Below are positions 37,259 to 50,514 of a stretch of 64,000 nucleotides of DNA, one piece after another. The notes beneath the pieces were generated by a model. The model made no database searches. It saw nothing but the letters and a program-made list of their open reading frames with translations, and was not told where the DNA came from. This stretch comes from Polyporus tsugae (taxonomy: Eukaryota > Basidiomycota > Agaricomycetes > Polyporales > Polyporaceae), in NCBI GenBank assembly GCA_024305745.1, contig JAHRBS010000004.1, positions 4,092,001-4,156,000 on the forward strand, in the 5' to 3' direction. The position numbers and the translations under genes are program-made. How positions within the stretch are numbered: position 1 is the first letter of the stretch; each line of letters starts with the position of its first letter.

Positions 37259-38942
37259 CTACTGTTTCTTGCCGTTGACGTCCCCGGCAGTGACCCAGTC
37301 GCCGGCCTTGTCCTTCTTGCGCACCGTGAAGCACGCGATGCCGAGGTACTCCGTGATGTCGTTGATGACGAGGTAGCAGAACCGCGCGTACGAGAAGAAC
37401 GTCACCGCAAGCGTGACGTACACGAACAGCGCCGTCCTGGGAAGGTTGCTCTGGATCATAGGCGGGCTGCATCCTCACGTTTAGTAAACGCATCGCAAAA
37501 AAGGATCAAGTATCGACATACCGGTTGATGAGTAAGGGGAGGTTCGCGTCCACGGCCCCAACAATACTCCAGATCCACATCGCGTCCCACCATGGGAAGG
37601 ATTGCTTCGTGACGTGCGCGAGGATGATCCTCGACACCTGGTGTGCGAACTGCAGGCCCCACGTGCACAAAAACGGCACGAACAGCGTCGAGTTCAAAAT
37701 TGTGGACTCGTTGAAGCTCGGCGAGCTCAGCCAGAAGATCTCGATCGCGACCGAGATCGGGAATGGGAGGAGCAGAAGCAGGGGGAGGAACGGACCCTGG
37801 TCGTTCTGGACGCGGGCCTTGTAGACGTTGTAGTAGCTCGTGACGATGTTGTACGCGAGGACGACGCCGCCGAGAACCATGAAGGCGTCGTTGAGGCCTA
37901 GTCTAGGGACGTACTCTAAGACGACGGGGTATCTGTCTAGACGGGTGGTAGCGATAAAGTCGCGGTCCCAAAACTCGGGGCCTAAGGGCACAAATTCACA
38001 TGTCAGGGCTGGAAGCGACTAGTGGCGCCATTAAACTGACCAGTAAATCCAGTCACGACATAGACGGCGACGATTGAGAGGATGCCTTCCACAGGGCCGG
38101 AGAAGAAACCAAGGAACAATTGGCCTATAGCGGAGGTGTCGGTTTGATCGATAGGGAGATTTGCACTTGGCGAACGCACCGGTGTGATACTCCTCCCAAG
38201 TGGTGAGGTAGAAGTTTGCAAGCGTAGCGACTTGTGATGCAACGGTCCACCATGAGCGTCCGAGGTTGAGCGCACGAGCGCAGAGGATGACCTCGAGCTA
38301 CGAGTGGGAGTTGACGATGTAGGCCAGGAGAGAAGAGAGGAGGGGGACAATACCGTAGTGTTCAGCGCATCACACCCATGGTCGAACATCTCCCCAAGCG
38401 GCCCCGCCATGCCTGTCCGGCGCGCCTGCTTCCCGTCGATAGCATCAAGGCTCTGGTATAAGAACAGACCGGCCGCCCATCTGTCCATCCCGAGTTCAGG
38501 TCGATGAGGTTCTCTAAGAGGACTGGAGGAAAGAGACGTACGTAAAGTATATCCAATGTGGGGGCCCCTCTGCGCCCTCCTTCTCAGACAGGAACTTGGG
38601 GTCGTAGTAGACCAAGGTTGCGAAGTTTATGAGAACCAAGCTCAATCCCGTGAGGGTAATCTTGAGAGAGGGCCGAAGGATATCTCAGCTGAGACGGGGG
38701 GAGATGATAAGGCAGAGGGGCGTACGGTATTCGGCGCGACCCAGGTCGGCCATAGTGTTACGAGCCAGGCCCAGAAGGGCTGAAGAACGAATCGGGAGAC
38801 CAGAGATCTATATGGGGTATTTTGAGGATGCGACGGTCAAGGAAGGATAAGATGGAATAAGGACGCACTTGTCGACCCCCTTGTAAGAGTACTTTTTGAG
38901 GTTGTCTAGCGCTGGCTGGGGGAGGTAGCCCGTGCGAGCCAT
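37259..38942 (-). CDS. choline/ethanolamine phosphotransferase (CDP-alcohol phosphatidyltransferase)
   Basis: Eight exons (38942-38869, 38807-38726, 38660-38542, 38480-38354, 38297-38180, 38124-38041, 37981-37522, 37466-37259) encode 423 residues. The CDP-alcohol phosphotransferase signature is complete: D107-G-x2-A-R-x8-G121-x3-D125-x3-D129. The surrounding [20 protein letters not shown] is typical of the eukaryotic CPT/EPT branch. Several hydrophobic helices follow. The enzyme transfers phosphocholine or phosphoethanolamine from the CDP-alcohol to diacylglycerol, the last Kennedy-pathway step, in the ER or Golgi membrane. Sequence alone does not separate CPT1 from EPT1 specificity. The C-terminus is Lys-rich (VRKKDKAG), with no clear sorting signal. 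Confidence 0.93.
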
Positions 38943-39304
38943 GGTAGGACCCGGAGGTGACAGCGTCAGGGAAGGAGACGACGTCGAGACTGCAGCTGGT
39001 AGTCGCAGGGACAGAAGCGCAGGACGAGCGCAGGACAGCTCACAGCAGCGTGTAATTCGCCAATCTCCCTTCCAATTCCTTGCCTCCTGATGTCGCGCTA
39101 CGTCACACGCACGTGCCCCGCGTTTCTCCACTTGCCACAGTCAACGGAATAGCTCAGGTGAGCTAACCAGACCATTACGAACGTATACGTACAACTACTT
39201 ATTGATACAAGTACAATGATCAATCGAGACCGAATTCAGTCTGCCCGTACGTTCTACTCATGCAACCCAAACTCTGACTCATGCACCATCTACCCTCACA
39301 TATA
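38943..39304. other. intergenic region between the phosphotransferase and transcription factor 1
   Basis: Contains the promoter and leader of the phosphotransferase gene (minus strand) and the 3' flank of the Zn2Cys6 gene. No specific element was recognised. Confidence 0.5.
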
Positions 39305-42300
39305 TCAAAACCCAAGCTGCTCAACCAACGCCTGCCAAGTCGCATCCAACGCCGGCGGCCCATTCCCACCCATATCCATGCCGCCCATCGGGTTCGGCCT
39401 CCCATTGGCGTGCACGCTCCCGAGCCCGTTCCCCCCATTCACAGTGACATTCATCCCATCCACCCCGCTCCCTCCATTGACGTGGACCCCACCCACGCCA
39501 TGCATCCCAGGGACCCCTGCCCCGTTCATGCCCCACATATTCGCAGGGCTCCCCACGCCTGAGCCGCTCCCAGACATCGCGAGCCCAACTGTGAAGTCGA
39601 GCTCCGGAAACGCCGAAAGGTCGACCGCCTGCCGCGGGTCGAACGCTGTCGGCGGGAAGTCCATGTTGAACTGCACGCCGCCCGAGCCGTCGAAGCCCTC
39701 CATGTCGAACCGCTGCATGTCTTCCATGATCGTCGGGTGGATCATGTCCGGCTGCAGCGGCGGCTCGAGCGACGCCACCGACGTCTGCAGTATGGGGTTC
39801 GCGATGGTGGTGGAGGAAGCGGCCGTAGTGGTGGGGCCGGAAACGTGAGCGCCGTTGTGGGCAAGGTCGTCGCGCTGGATGGATTCCGGTTCTGAGCCCC
39901 GTGTCTTTTCTGAGGTCGGGCAGATGAGGTGTGTCTTGCCCCCGAGCCGTTCGAGCTCCGTGTGAATCCCGGCCATCTCCTCCGCGGCCTGGACTTTGTT
40001 GAGGGCATCGTGTGCCTGCTTCTGGAGCTTCTTCATCGCGTTCTGATGGAGTGCAACGTTGCATGAATGAGTGACGGTGGACGTACTCCGGACAGAAGGA
40101 CCACTGTACCAAGTTATTCGACGCGATCTGGCTTTGGCTCGCGGCCTCTTCGAAGAGCGCGCACAGCTGGTCAAGCTCTGACAGTGAGGACTTTGCGAGG
40201 TTCGTCGTGGGCGCACGAATCACAAGGAGACACATCACAATCTACGGCGTTGAGGTGTGAGGCATGGATTGGAAGGGGGAAGCAGCAGATCATACGTACG
40301 CTGCCAGCCAACGCGTATGACCACAGCATGCCCAGACGTGCAGCAATGCTTGGTACCCGTCTGTACGAGATTCGCACGGCGCAGAAAATCCTCCAAGCGG
40401 AACGGTAGATTGCCATCACCGACGGACCATACCGGTGCTTCAAGGGATCCTGAGGCATGTCGTTCAGTGCCTGGCAGAAGTATGGTCGATGCAAGTTCAA
40501 CAGAGCTACGTGTTTTGCGCGTTAATGAGACACCCTTAGAGGCACCAATATTACGTACTAGTCTCCTTCAGCAGCGTCCCAAGCACTCGCTGCATAACTA
40601 ACGCAGTTGTTGGTGGAGGGTTTTCAGCCACCCCACACCGCACTCGAAGTGATTCAGGGATTGGGAAGTCGCGGACCCTTCGGTCGAGCTCCACAACCTT
40701 CGCGTAGCTGGGAGGCTTCGCTCCAAATGCAGTGTTCATGATTGAGTGTAGTAGCTTCGTGTATTGCCACGTCCATATGTGGTCTAGTGTTGAACGTCAG
40801 TGCCGAGTGGCAAGTATCGGAGAGGTGCAAAGCATTCGTACAGCCAACTTCGCGCTTGTCCTGCTCTTGCGAGAACACTTCGGGTTCCATCGGCATCTCG
40901 CAGTCAACAAACGCCACGTTGATGCTCGGCGGCCTACCGAAACCGAAGCTCTGTGACGGCATACATTATAAGATATGCCAGACGTAGTTGGGCATTACTC
41001 ACGAGCCACGTATCTTGGAAGAATAGCTGCCAGAAAACGCGGGTGCGCTGTAATGCTGCCGAGTCGCAGAGGCGCCATCGGGTACTGCTCATGTCTAGGA
41101 AGGGGAATATCAGTTGATCTGCACTGGGCCTCCGCGAGTTTGATACTCACGCAGACCGATCTACAGGGGGTGCGTTACTGACCCGGGCTGTGCAAAGAGG
41201 TGGCGGAAGAACATACGCTGTGTCCCATCTTTACTGCATGACCCATCGTCATCCACGCCTTATGTGATTGAGTGTGTGCGGGCTCGCAGTCACTCATCTC
41301 GAGGTATTGAGACATGTAGATCTTTGAGAAGAGGTCAGCATCGCACTGTAGCTCGACATAGCGGTCCGGCATACCAAGGTCTGAATGGCAGTCAGGGTGG
41401 TGTCATGTGCTGGTGGGGCGTATCGGAGTGATAGTCGGGAGAGGAGATAATACTCATGGGCTTCGACAGCATACGGCGGAGTATTGACGTCGAAGAGTGT
41501 TGCTAGCGCATATATCATCCACATCAACGCAAGGAGATGTGTTGAGCCTAAATTGCACTCCGATGAATCCCTCCAGGTTGAATAAACGAGGGAGACAACG
41601 TCGTCGAAGATATAATTTCGAGGGAGAGGGTACCACCTGGAACACTTGTGAGTGGCGGGAAACCGGCGGAGACACAGCGTTTATTCAGCGCTTACACATA
41701 TTTCCCGTATTCCAGGAACGTCTCGCACATTTGACATGCTTGAGAAAGTGGAGGAAGAAGTTTCATCATCTCGATAGCGAGCTCCTTGTTTCGACAAGGG
41801 ACATCGAGCTCGAGGTTTGCCTGGTCTACGAGTTCCTTTGATAGCCGGGGGAACCGCACATTGTCGTTTGTCGTTAATCGTTCCGGGGCCTACGGAAGCT
41901 TGGTATGATTTCTGGCAGGTGGAATCCAAAAATACTCACATGGATGAGGTACTAGAGGAATGATCGATTCAGAGACGCGTTATGAGACGTATATATGAGC
42001 AAGAGCGCACCTCAGAACGAGACGTCTGACCGAAGAAACGCGTCTCTCCACGCAATCCCAACGTTAGGGTCCCTGGTGGGGATTGATACGAGCTTGTTCA
42101 TTGAAGGAGCCGGAAAGACGTACCGAAGGCATCCAACACGTCCTCTTCATCAGCCGTTTGCGGAGAGGTCCCACTGCTACCCGGAGTGTCTACTGGAGGC
42201 GACGCGCTGAGGTATGCACCAGGTGGTCCTGTATTCTCTTCCAACAATGGGTGAGGAATGTCAGAGACGGTCGCTTGGAGCGTTCTTAATGCGGTCTCGA

Positions 42301-42874
42301 GTGCATTGGAGCGTGTCTGCAGCTGGTCGATCTTCTTCTTGAGGTCTTCGACGTCGGCCACTGCTTGCCTAGAGCGCCGTCCTGTTTACGTCCAACCGGC
42401 GCACAGAAACTTTAGGGTGCGTACCTTGTCCCCTTACCCCCAGTGATCAACGACCCTGCGTCCCACCATAGAGATCGTCATTGCGCCCACAACGCCCACA
42501 TAACATCCTGAAAACGTACCCTCGGGACACAGCGCCGCACATCCCCGCTTGGTACAAGTCTCGCACGGGACCTAAGTGCGTATCCCCATTAGAACCCGTA
42601 TTCCCTAGGATAGATAGAATGCAGGGATAGATGTCCACGAAGCAGGATCGGGGAAGCGAGAATGTGCCAACAACTCACCTTTCGGTCGCAACGCAGCTTC
42701 AGCCTTAACTCCGATGGTGCTGAATCAACATTCCCTCTCAGCCGCACAGACGGACAGGTCGTGAACGCACCGCCGGCACTCTGCGCACGACACCGGCACC
42801 CGGCCAGGTCTCTTCCGTTGCTTTGGCGTGTCCGACTCCGGAGAGCTCTTGTCCGAGGTCTTCACTGGCGGCAT
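39305..42874 (-). CDS. Zn(II)2Cys6 fungal-specific transcription factor, copy 1
   Basis: A multi-exon gene. The early exons were checked: ATG at 42874, then exons giving VPVSCAECRRLKLRCDRKVP and CETCTKRGCAALCPEG, all six cysteines of the binuclear zinc cluster (about residues 30-58). A short linker (GSLITGGKGTR) leads to a coiled-coil dimerisation segment (DVEDLKKKIDQLQ...LETAL) and then GTLTLGLRGETRFFGQTSRS followed by EYLIHAPERL, the usual entry to a fungal_trans region. Middle exons carry TLFDVNTPPYAVEAHEYYLL and SLRYAPPAHDTTLTAIQTLV. The C-terminus is Gly/Asn/Met-rich and ends DATWQALVEQLGF. It probably binds CGG half-sites in the nucleus; target genes are unknown. It is clearly paralogous to the gene at 46.7-50.1 kb. 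Exact borders of the middle introns were not all resolved. Confidence 0.85.
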
Positions 42875-43181
42875 GGATTCGTGGTAGCAGTCAGACTACA
42901 AATGGAGTCGGTCGGGAAAGGGTGGGTCCACTAAAGTATCCGCCGAGGGGATTTGGATTGCATTTGTTCGGTGCAAGCTCGCATAAGTTACTTACTTACT
43001 AAACAGCTTCAAGTGAGCGCTCATGCAGACTGACGCGGCTGGAGTCCACAGTCCAGACAGACCTTTCCCCTATCAGGAAATTGGGAATTCGCACTTGGGC
43101 AGGCACCACCACCATGGTCAATGCATTTCCGCTTTTTGGCACTCTCGCAGCAACTCTAGGACATACATAAAGCCCGAGAAG

Positions 43182-45835
43182 ATGACTGTCGTGTTCCCCA
43201 GGTCACACAGTCCAATGTCGTCGTCCATCGAGCGTTCGAGTGTCCCGAGTGCACTGGCGGAGGTGTCTGAGGTCAACGACGATAATCGTGGTCAGTCTTC
43301 GGTTACAATGAGCTCCAGTACGTTTGCCAACTTTCAGCCCTCTCCACTGAAAGCTTCGATACCGTCTTACAGAAACGCTGTAGCAGAACACAAAGTGATC
43401 CAGGACAAGAGCATCTGTGACAATTTTCTCACCACTCATGTCCGCGCGTTCCCCGAGTCATTCAAACTCACCAAGAAGATGAGGGCAGATATCAACAAGA
43501 TTTGCGAGGCTGGTACGTCAGAGTGGAAGATGTGCAAGCCCGCTGCCTCCCTCCTAACGGCGATCAGTAAGGGGGTGTATGGTACGTTACTCATTGTCGC
43601 GTATTGCCGCACCGCTTTTACAGTAGATATCTTTACAGAGACCGTCGATGAAAAACTGAAGCGCGAACATGTAGAACGACAGCAGATCCGCGAGAAGAAA
43701 CCGGAGTACCTCACATTTATCGACCATCATTCCACGACACCTCCCCACGTCCCCAACTACGCTCTCAGCCATGCCAAGGATGCCCCTGACCTCCTCGGAG
43801 TCTACGACGTCGACATCTTCAAGGACAACAAGGACGCCTACGGTGTCTACAAACAAGTTCCTCACCATCGCGTGGAGGCAATCGTTGAGGCAAAGTCTGA
43901 GAGGAACGGCGGGGGTCACCGACAGGCTACCACGTACGCGTACCGCCACCACCAAGCTCGCCCCGATCGCCCTGGATTCTACGTCCTCGTCATCAAGCCT
44001 CGGTGGTATCAAGTCCTCTACTCCGATCCGACTGGTGTCTTCGCCTCCCCTGAGACTCCCTGGAAGAATACGGATCTTCTCGTTGCCTACCTCTACTCCC
44101 ACTACTACCCTCCTGACGGGCACTTCCTGTGGGACGACACCATCCGGTGGTCTGAGCCCGAGGACGGACCCTGCGCCCCGTCATGGAAGGTCTGCTTCGA
44201 TGGCAAGACGTATGGGAACTGTCGGCTTATCTTCATTGGAGAACCGTGGAGCCGGCTAACCAACGTCTTCGAGACGGAGGACGCAAACGGCAAGTCCATG
44301 ATTATCAAGGACTACTACCGCCAGCGCGGGCGTCGCTTCAAGGAGGAGGAAATTCTGACGCAGATTCATGGGGAGGGCGAGTTACTTGGTGTTGTTCGCC
44401 TTCAGGGTCACGAGAGCGTCAAGCGTCTCGAATTCGTTCTGAGAGGTGCGGGGACGGAGAGGTCAAGAGAGCGCTTTGCATTCCTGGACACTGGTTCTCG
44501 TCTCCTGAAAGCCAAGACCGTCAACGACCTCTTGAAGGCCATATACGACGCGCTTGAAGGTATGTGTCAAAGCATGTTCCGGGGCGACTTGTAGTTTGGC
44601 TCAACTCCTTCATAGTGCATCGCACACAGCTACTTCAGCGGAAGGTCCTTCACCGCGACATGAGTATTTACAATATTCTCATGTACCCCGACTGGAGTAG
44701 CATGGAGGGTCGGCATGTCAATAAGAACTCACCACCGATGATAGACGATGTGCTGGCTGAACGTACTCGGTGGTTTGCCCTGAAATTCGGCTTTGGAAAA
44801 CATACTGACGTTTTGCCAGGTCCGTTGAAGGTCGCTTTCCTCGGTGCCTATGTATCGATTACGACAATGCAGCGGTCCTGGACCGCGACATCACGGGACC
44901 CACCGTCAAGGACCAGGACCTCACACGACGTACTGTATGTTCCGTACCACCCCGCTCATTTTGCGACACCATCCGACCTTTGTTGACAGGGGACACCCGC
45001 ATATGTTGCTCGCAGCGTTTGCATTGGTCGGGTCTTGAACAGATTCGTGTGCAACTCCATCCCTGCGATGCCGAAACTATCCGGCAAGGCCCTCGAGCTC
45101 TACGGTGCCGTACATGGAAAGCGTTACCATCGCTACAACGACAAGGATAACGATGAAACATCCCATGGAGCTCCCCCCCAAATCCCCCATCCCACTAAGG
45201 TCCAGACGCCTCCTCACTTTTTCCACCGTGCGGAGCACGACGTCGAGTCCATCTACTGGTACATGATTTCCGCCCTCCTTCGTGTGCGTCCTCAGGGCGC
45301 TGTTGAAGACTCGCCGATGACGCATGATGTTGGCGAAGTCTGGATGCCCCTCCTGACGCACAGAGTTCCGGCCCGGCCGGATACGTACACGGATCCTCGC
45401 CAGCCCTTGATGGAGAAGAGCAGCGAGGAATGGAGAGCGTACCTCCTTGATGGCATGAAGGATGTCGGCGACTTGCTGGAACAGATATCTCAACAGGTCA
45501 ACGCGGAGTATGCTCTCTGGGGTGATCGGCGTCTGCCCGACCATCTTCACGAGGCCATGCAGCGTCTCATCCTCCAGTATATCATCGACCATGAGGATGT
45601 CTCTCTCGATCCTAACAACCTGCGGCCCATCCCCTCGGTGAGAACCGCCACGGTCACTTGGCCCTCTGTGCACGTTTCGACTATAGGCCCAGGCGCAGAT
45701 TTGGGCAATGCCAGTGCCGGTGGATCTGCGGCTGCTGTTTTGGCCGCTGAGCCGACTCGGAAGCGCAAGAGCTCCAGCCAGACAGGACCGAGTCGGCGCT
45801 CGAAGCGCCTGAAGGAAAAATCCGGTGCACCGTGA
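43182..45835 (+). CDS. FunK1-type fungal protein kinase
   Basis: Five exons (43182-43581, 43624-44559, 44616-44769, 44820-44934, 44990-45835) encode 816 residues. A long N-terminal region (PEYLTFIDHHSTTPPHV, FYVLVIKPRWYQVLYSDPTG, GKSMIIKDYY with the candidate ATP-lysine) precedes the FunK1 catalytic core. This has VLHRDMSIYNILM (H458-R-D460), CIDYDNAAVL (D510-Y-D512 in place of DFG) and GTPAYVARSV, followed by a helical segment DDVESIYWYMISALL. The family is greatly expanded in Agaricomycetes and its substrates are unknown. The tail has a basic cluster (RKRKSSS, RRSKRLKEK) that could be a nuclear signal. An in-frame upstream ATG at 43023 is possible. The 42-nt first intron has no stop and keeps frame, so it may be retained. 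It lies between two paralogous transcription factors that run the other way. Confidence 0.85.
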
Positions 45836-46657
45836 TCCATCGAGCTAGGCTGACGACTTATCGACTCCACGCTTCCACCACCCTACTTCCGTCCTTGGCC
45901 CGCGTCAGGTGGGCTCTGGGAGAATATGTACTAAATTGTCATGTATCGGTAGCTCGCTCACTCATCCCTCGTGGTCGCTCATGTGGCCTCCGGGTATTTC
46001 CCCGTCCTTCGCATTTTCTTTCTTATTGGTTGCCGGAATGATCCCTCTTGTTGGTCCTGGTTTGAATGTCATCATGACGGCTGTATGAACAGTAACTCGC
46101 GTGTTCCTAATACATATCGCTTGGATCGTATATCTGAAATTGCCACTTTATGGGACTAGAGGGAGCAGGACCCCAGTCTCAAACGTCAAACGAGAGATGA
46201 GATTCGAGAACCACCCGCAAAATGATGTGTTCTCGACATAGCGCTCAACATATCCCGAATTCTTCCTCGGTCTGATTTTCAACATATCACAACTTTGATC
46301 CATTTCATACATGACTACGAGAAACCAACCAAGGGCATGTCTCTGCAAAGCGGACAGAGAAATATACATGGCCTCGACCTCCAGCCTTCGGCCAGCTCTC
46401 GTGCCCGCCGTGCGCCACAAACTATTCGGAGTCCCCAGCTATGGAACCTACTGTGACGCGGGTCAGGAGAATGCTGGAGAAGTGGACCAAGGGGGGGCCA
46501 AGAGCTTGCCATGTCGTGCCTGCGCAGGAGTAATACATCTAGCACAGGACAGCGTCTCGAGAGTCAATATCGCGTCCCACGATAGAGGCGCGAAGGTCTT
46601 ACCATCTAGTCATACAATCCAAGCTACGCAGAAGCCATACCGCCCCACATGCACACC
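45836..46657. other. convergent 3' region between the FunK1 kinase and transcription factor 2
   Basis: The genes end tail to tail, 822 bp apart. No motif-bearing frame was found; sequence around 46100-46330 is AT-richer. Confidence 0.5.
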
Positions 46658-49600
46658 TCAGATACCGAGCTGCGCGACCAACGCCTGCCAAGTGGCGTCC
46701 ATCTCAGCGGGCGTGGGCACAGCCGTCTCCGTCGCCGCCTGCGCCTGCGTCAGCGGCTGCGGCGGGCCTCCGGTCATCTCCAAGAAACTCTGGATCCAAT
46801 CGAGATTCTGCATGTCCGGCACCTGCGCAAAGTCCGTTGGGATCTGCTGTGGAACGCGGTCCTGCGGGGATTGCTGCGCTTGCTCCGTCAAGAAGTCCGA
46901 AAAATCAAGCTCGGTCGATTCATGCGCAGGCGGATTGACGATCGAGTCGTCCATAGGTTGATCCTCTGCAACGAGGCCCTGGACGTAGCCGTTCGGGTTC
47001 GCCTGCGTTTCAAAGACAGACCGTTCCTTGTGGCGGGGTGTGCGCATGTAACCGTCGCGAGTGACGATGGCGGGGTGGCAGGCCGCGCGCCACTCGCTGA
47101 CCGCGTGGAGGAGTTGTGTGCGTCCACCGAGTCGATCCAGCTCTGCGCTGACGAGGGCTGCGTCCTCAGCCATGACCTTGGAGACGGCAGCGTGCGCCTG
47201 CTTCCGCAATTTCCTTAGGACATGCTGGAAAAGAGCATGAATGGATGACCTTCGGCAGACGAGGGAAGCGACGTGCGATATTGTTGGAAGCAATCTGACT
47301 CGTGTGGGTTGCCTCCTCAAACAATTCACAGATCTTGTCCAGCTCTAGGAGTGCCGGACTTGCAAGAGCCGACGTAGGAGCTCGAGTGATCATTAGACAC
47401 AGGAGGATCTACACGACATCAGCCAACGATCTTGGTAATATTCAAAAAGAGAGGCACCCTGGATACTTACGGCGCCTGACAAAGAGTGTGACCACGGAAG
47501 AGTGATTCGGGCAGTGATGTCCGGTGCTGTTCGGCGGGCCAATTGGAAGGCGTTAAGGATCCTCCACACCGAACGATAGATGATCATCACAGACGCGCCA
47601 TACTTGTGTCGCAGTGGGTCTTCAGGAGAGTCCTTCAGCGCCTGCGACAGGTATGACCGATGAAGGTTCAGATGTGCTAGCGTACTTCGGCATCAGTAAG
47701 TACTAATAAGAGACTGCGGAATTTTCACGGCTTACTCGTGTCCTTCGCTAGAGTTACGAGTAAGGCCTGCATTGTCCGCGTGATGTTATCAGAGACGTTT
47801 GTCGAGGGCGGGCCAGTGGGTGGTTGTATACATGGTGGGTCAGGAAAGTCTCGAATTCGCTTGTCAAGCTCGATAATCTTTGTATATGCTGGAGGCTTTG
47901 CGGCAAAAGCAGTAGTCATGATTGTATGCATGAATTTCGCGAATTGCCATGTCCACACGTGGTCTGTGAATGGACAACGGAATGAGCTGGAACGCGACAG
48001 GTTGAGCCGATCGAGTTACGCACATTCCGTGGACCAAGGTGTCCCATTCGAGGTCAGGATTTCTTCGGGTTTCGGGATATCGCAATCAACGAAGGCGAGG
48101 TTGATGTTCGGCGGCCGACCAAACCCGAAGCTCTACACACCGTCAGCGGACGATGCCATCTAGCGTCCAATAATAACCCACATTCCAGATGTCTTGCGTG
48201 AAGATTTGCCAGAAGACGCGTCCCCGTTTAGCAATGGCGACTTCGTCCAACTGCCACTTACACCCAGAGACATCTGCAAACGAAGGTCGATCACATGGAA
48301 CCCTTGTACGGTAAATATGGAGCAGACACTTACGGAGACCGATCTGGATGAAGAGACGAATCAGAAAGCGTTTTAGGAAACACTATGAAGAAACATACGC
48401 TGTATCCCAAAGTACAAACGTGGCGAGTTTGTACCCAACACTTGTGTGAGCCAGTGTGCGCTGGTTCACAGTCATTCATTTCAAGGAATTGTGCCATATA
48501 CAACTGGAAGCATGTGTCTCAGCCAACGATTCTAGGAGCAGGAATGGGGGGATTCACCATGGCCTGAATTGCTGCCAATGTGGTGTCGTAGCTGGGTGGC
48601 GCCCAACGCAGAGCGATACGGGCGAGAATGTAGTACTCCAGTGCCTCCGCCGAGTAGGGAGGCATCGTCATGTCGAAGAGCGTAGCAAGCGCAAATATCA
48701 TAAACAGCAGCGCAAGGGCGTGCTTCTTCGTGACATGACAGTAATCGCCACTGTAGCGTTGGAATTGAGCATGACAGCCCATTGGAAAGAGAAGAGGGGC
48801 GTCACTCACATCGGCGGCTGATAAATAAACGACACGATCTCGGTATAAACGTATTCTCGAGGAAGGGGATACCAACTAAAGGACGCCAATTAGTGGATAA
48901 ACGCCGTGGGACACGGAAATCGCTGGCTTACAGGAACTTGGAGTTTTCGAAGTAGATATCACACAAGCGAAGCGCCTCCTCCATGGTAGGCATGCATGCG
49001 AGGACCTCTTCGCCCACAGACTCGTTTGTACAGAATACATCAAGCTCTTTGCATGCCTCGTCAAAGGTATTTTGTGATATCCTGGGCAGGTTCATATGGT
49101 TGACGAACGGGTGTAGCCTCTCTGGAGCCTGGAAGGAACAGTCAAATTGTCGACCCGACATCAGGCCTTGCAAGACATACATGGATGAGGTACTGGTAAA
49201 AATGTCAACCTCAGGATCCTTGAAGCGCCATACAGTCAATGGGACCCACCTCTGTTCTTGAGGTTTGGCCGAAGAATCTAGCCTCTCCGCGATTGCCAAG
49301 GGCCAACGTGCCTGGTAGAACCAGCGCCGTCAGAACACTTGAACGCAGTTTCGAGAGCTGAGAACTTCACCGAAGGCGTCGATAACTTCCTCTTCGCCCT
49401 CGTCAGAGAGTGGCTGTTCGCGAGGAGACGATTCTGAGCCATCACTACCCCTTGCCTTCCCGGAAGTTCCGGAGGGAGATGCCGAGTCCTCCGGACTTTG
49501 GCCGTTGGTATCCTCTCGGAGTAACGGGTGGGTCCCCTGTGAGAGGGCCCTTAAAGCAGCTTCGAGGGTGGCGACCTTTTCCTTCAGTTCTTCGACCTCT

Positions 49601-50127
49601 GCCGCCGCTTTCACCCTGCATATAAAGAAGATTGAGCATTAGGCCGTTCCGATACGACTGCCAGGAGGTAAGTGTGAGACCTACTTTGGCCCCTTAGTTG
49701 TGGGTAGAGAGCCTAGTTACGAACAGTAGGTATCAACAATTTTGTTAGTGCATCGACGTCTGGGAGACTCCGATAAACACATACCGTCTGGGCACAGTGC
49801 AGCGCACCCTCTCTTTGTGCATGATTCGCATGGGACCTACAGGTTCACACACCGACAGATTTGGCATCAGGATCACAGAGTCGGTGTCACCCATATTCCG
49901 CGTGTCATACACCATACTGACCTGACGATCACAACGCAACTTGAGCCTGTGTTCATAACAATACAGTATGATCATGAGTCACCGGTCGGGATTCCGCTCG
50001 GACAGACTTACCTTCGGCATTCCGCACACGAGACGGGGACCCTCCCAGGCTTCCGCCTCTGCCTTGCCTCGCCGTCCCCTCCAGTGCCAGTTTGGGGTTC
50101 CTTGTCGTTGTTTCTAAGAGGTGCCAT
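46658..50127 (-). CDS. Zn(II)2Cys6 fungal-specific transcription factor, copy 2
   Basis: A multi-exon gene with ATG at 50127 and TGA at 46658. The first exons give VPVSCAECRRLKLRCDRQVP and CESCTKRGCAALCPDG, the complete six-cysteine zinc cluster (about residues 31-60). Then come SLPTTKGPK, a Glu/Lys-rich coiled coil (VEELKEKVATLEAALRAL), a Ser/acidic linker and GTLALGNRGEARFFGQTSRT leading to YLIHAPERLHPFVNH. Middle exons include ALATLFDMTMPPYSAEALEY and ALRWAPPSYDTTLAAIQAMV, and the C-terminus ends MDATWQALVAQLGI. It parallels copy 1 segment by segment, including intron positions around the zinc cluster, so the pair arose by duplication. It starts 388 bp from the end of the Ppo oxygenase gene on the same strand. 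Targets are unknown; some middle introns were not resolved exactly. Confidence 0.85.
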
Positions 50128-50514
50128 GGTGTGTTTGTGCTGTCGGATGTCGTGCAAATGTTGCCCCTGTAGTTAGACTATAAAAGGCAGAGTCCTGACT
50201 GTACGAATGCAGCGGGCGTCTACACCGGATTCGGTCCCTACGCGCGTTCCGGCTGACTCGGAAATCAGGAAACGCCACGGCCCACGCGTATTGTCGGCAT
50301 CGGCATTACCAGCGGATATTGACGAGTCGGCAGCTGGTTAGTCAGAAATCGCACACATTTTGCAAGACACTGCGGGCGCATAACAATGTCGTAACAAGAT
50401 ATTCTGTAAGATGACATGGTGTACACAAAACAAGCACGTAGCCAATCATTCGACGTATATCGCGCATCCACTTCAAGATTCATGCAAAGACGGGCATCAG
50501 ATTCGTCCATTCGA
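50128..50514. other. intergenic region between the Ppo gene and transcription factor 2
   Basis: The promoter and leader of transcription factor 2 (minus strand) and the 3' flank of the Ppo gene share these 387 bp. No specific element was recognised. Confidence 0.5.
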
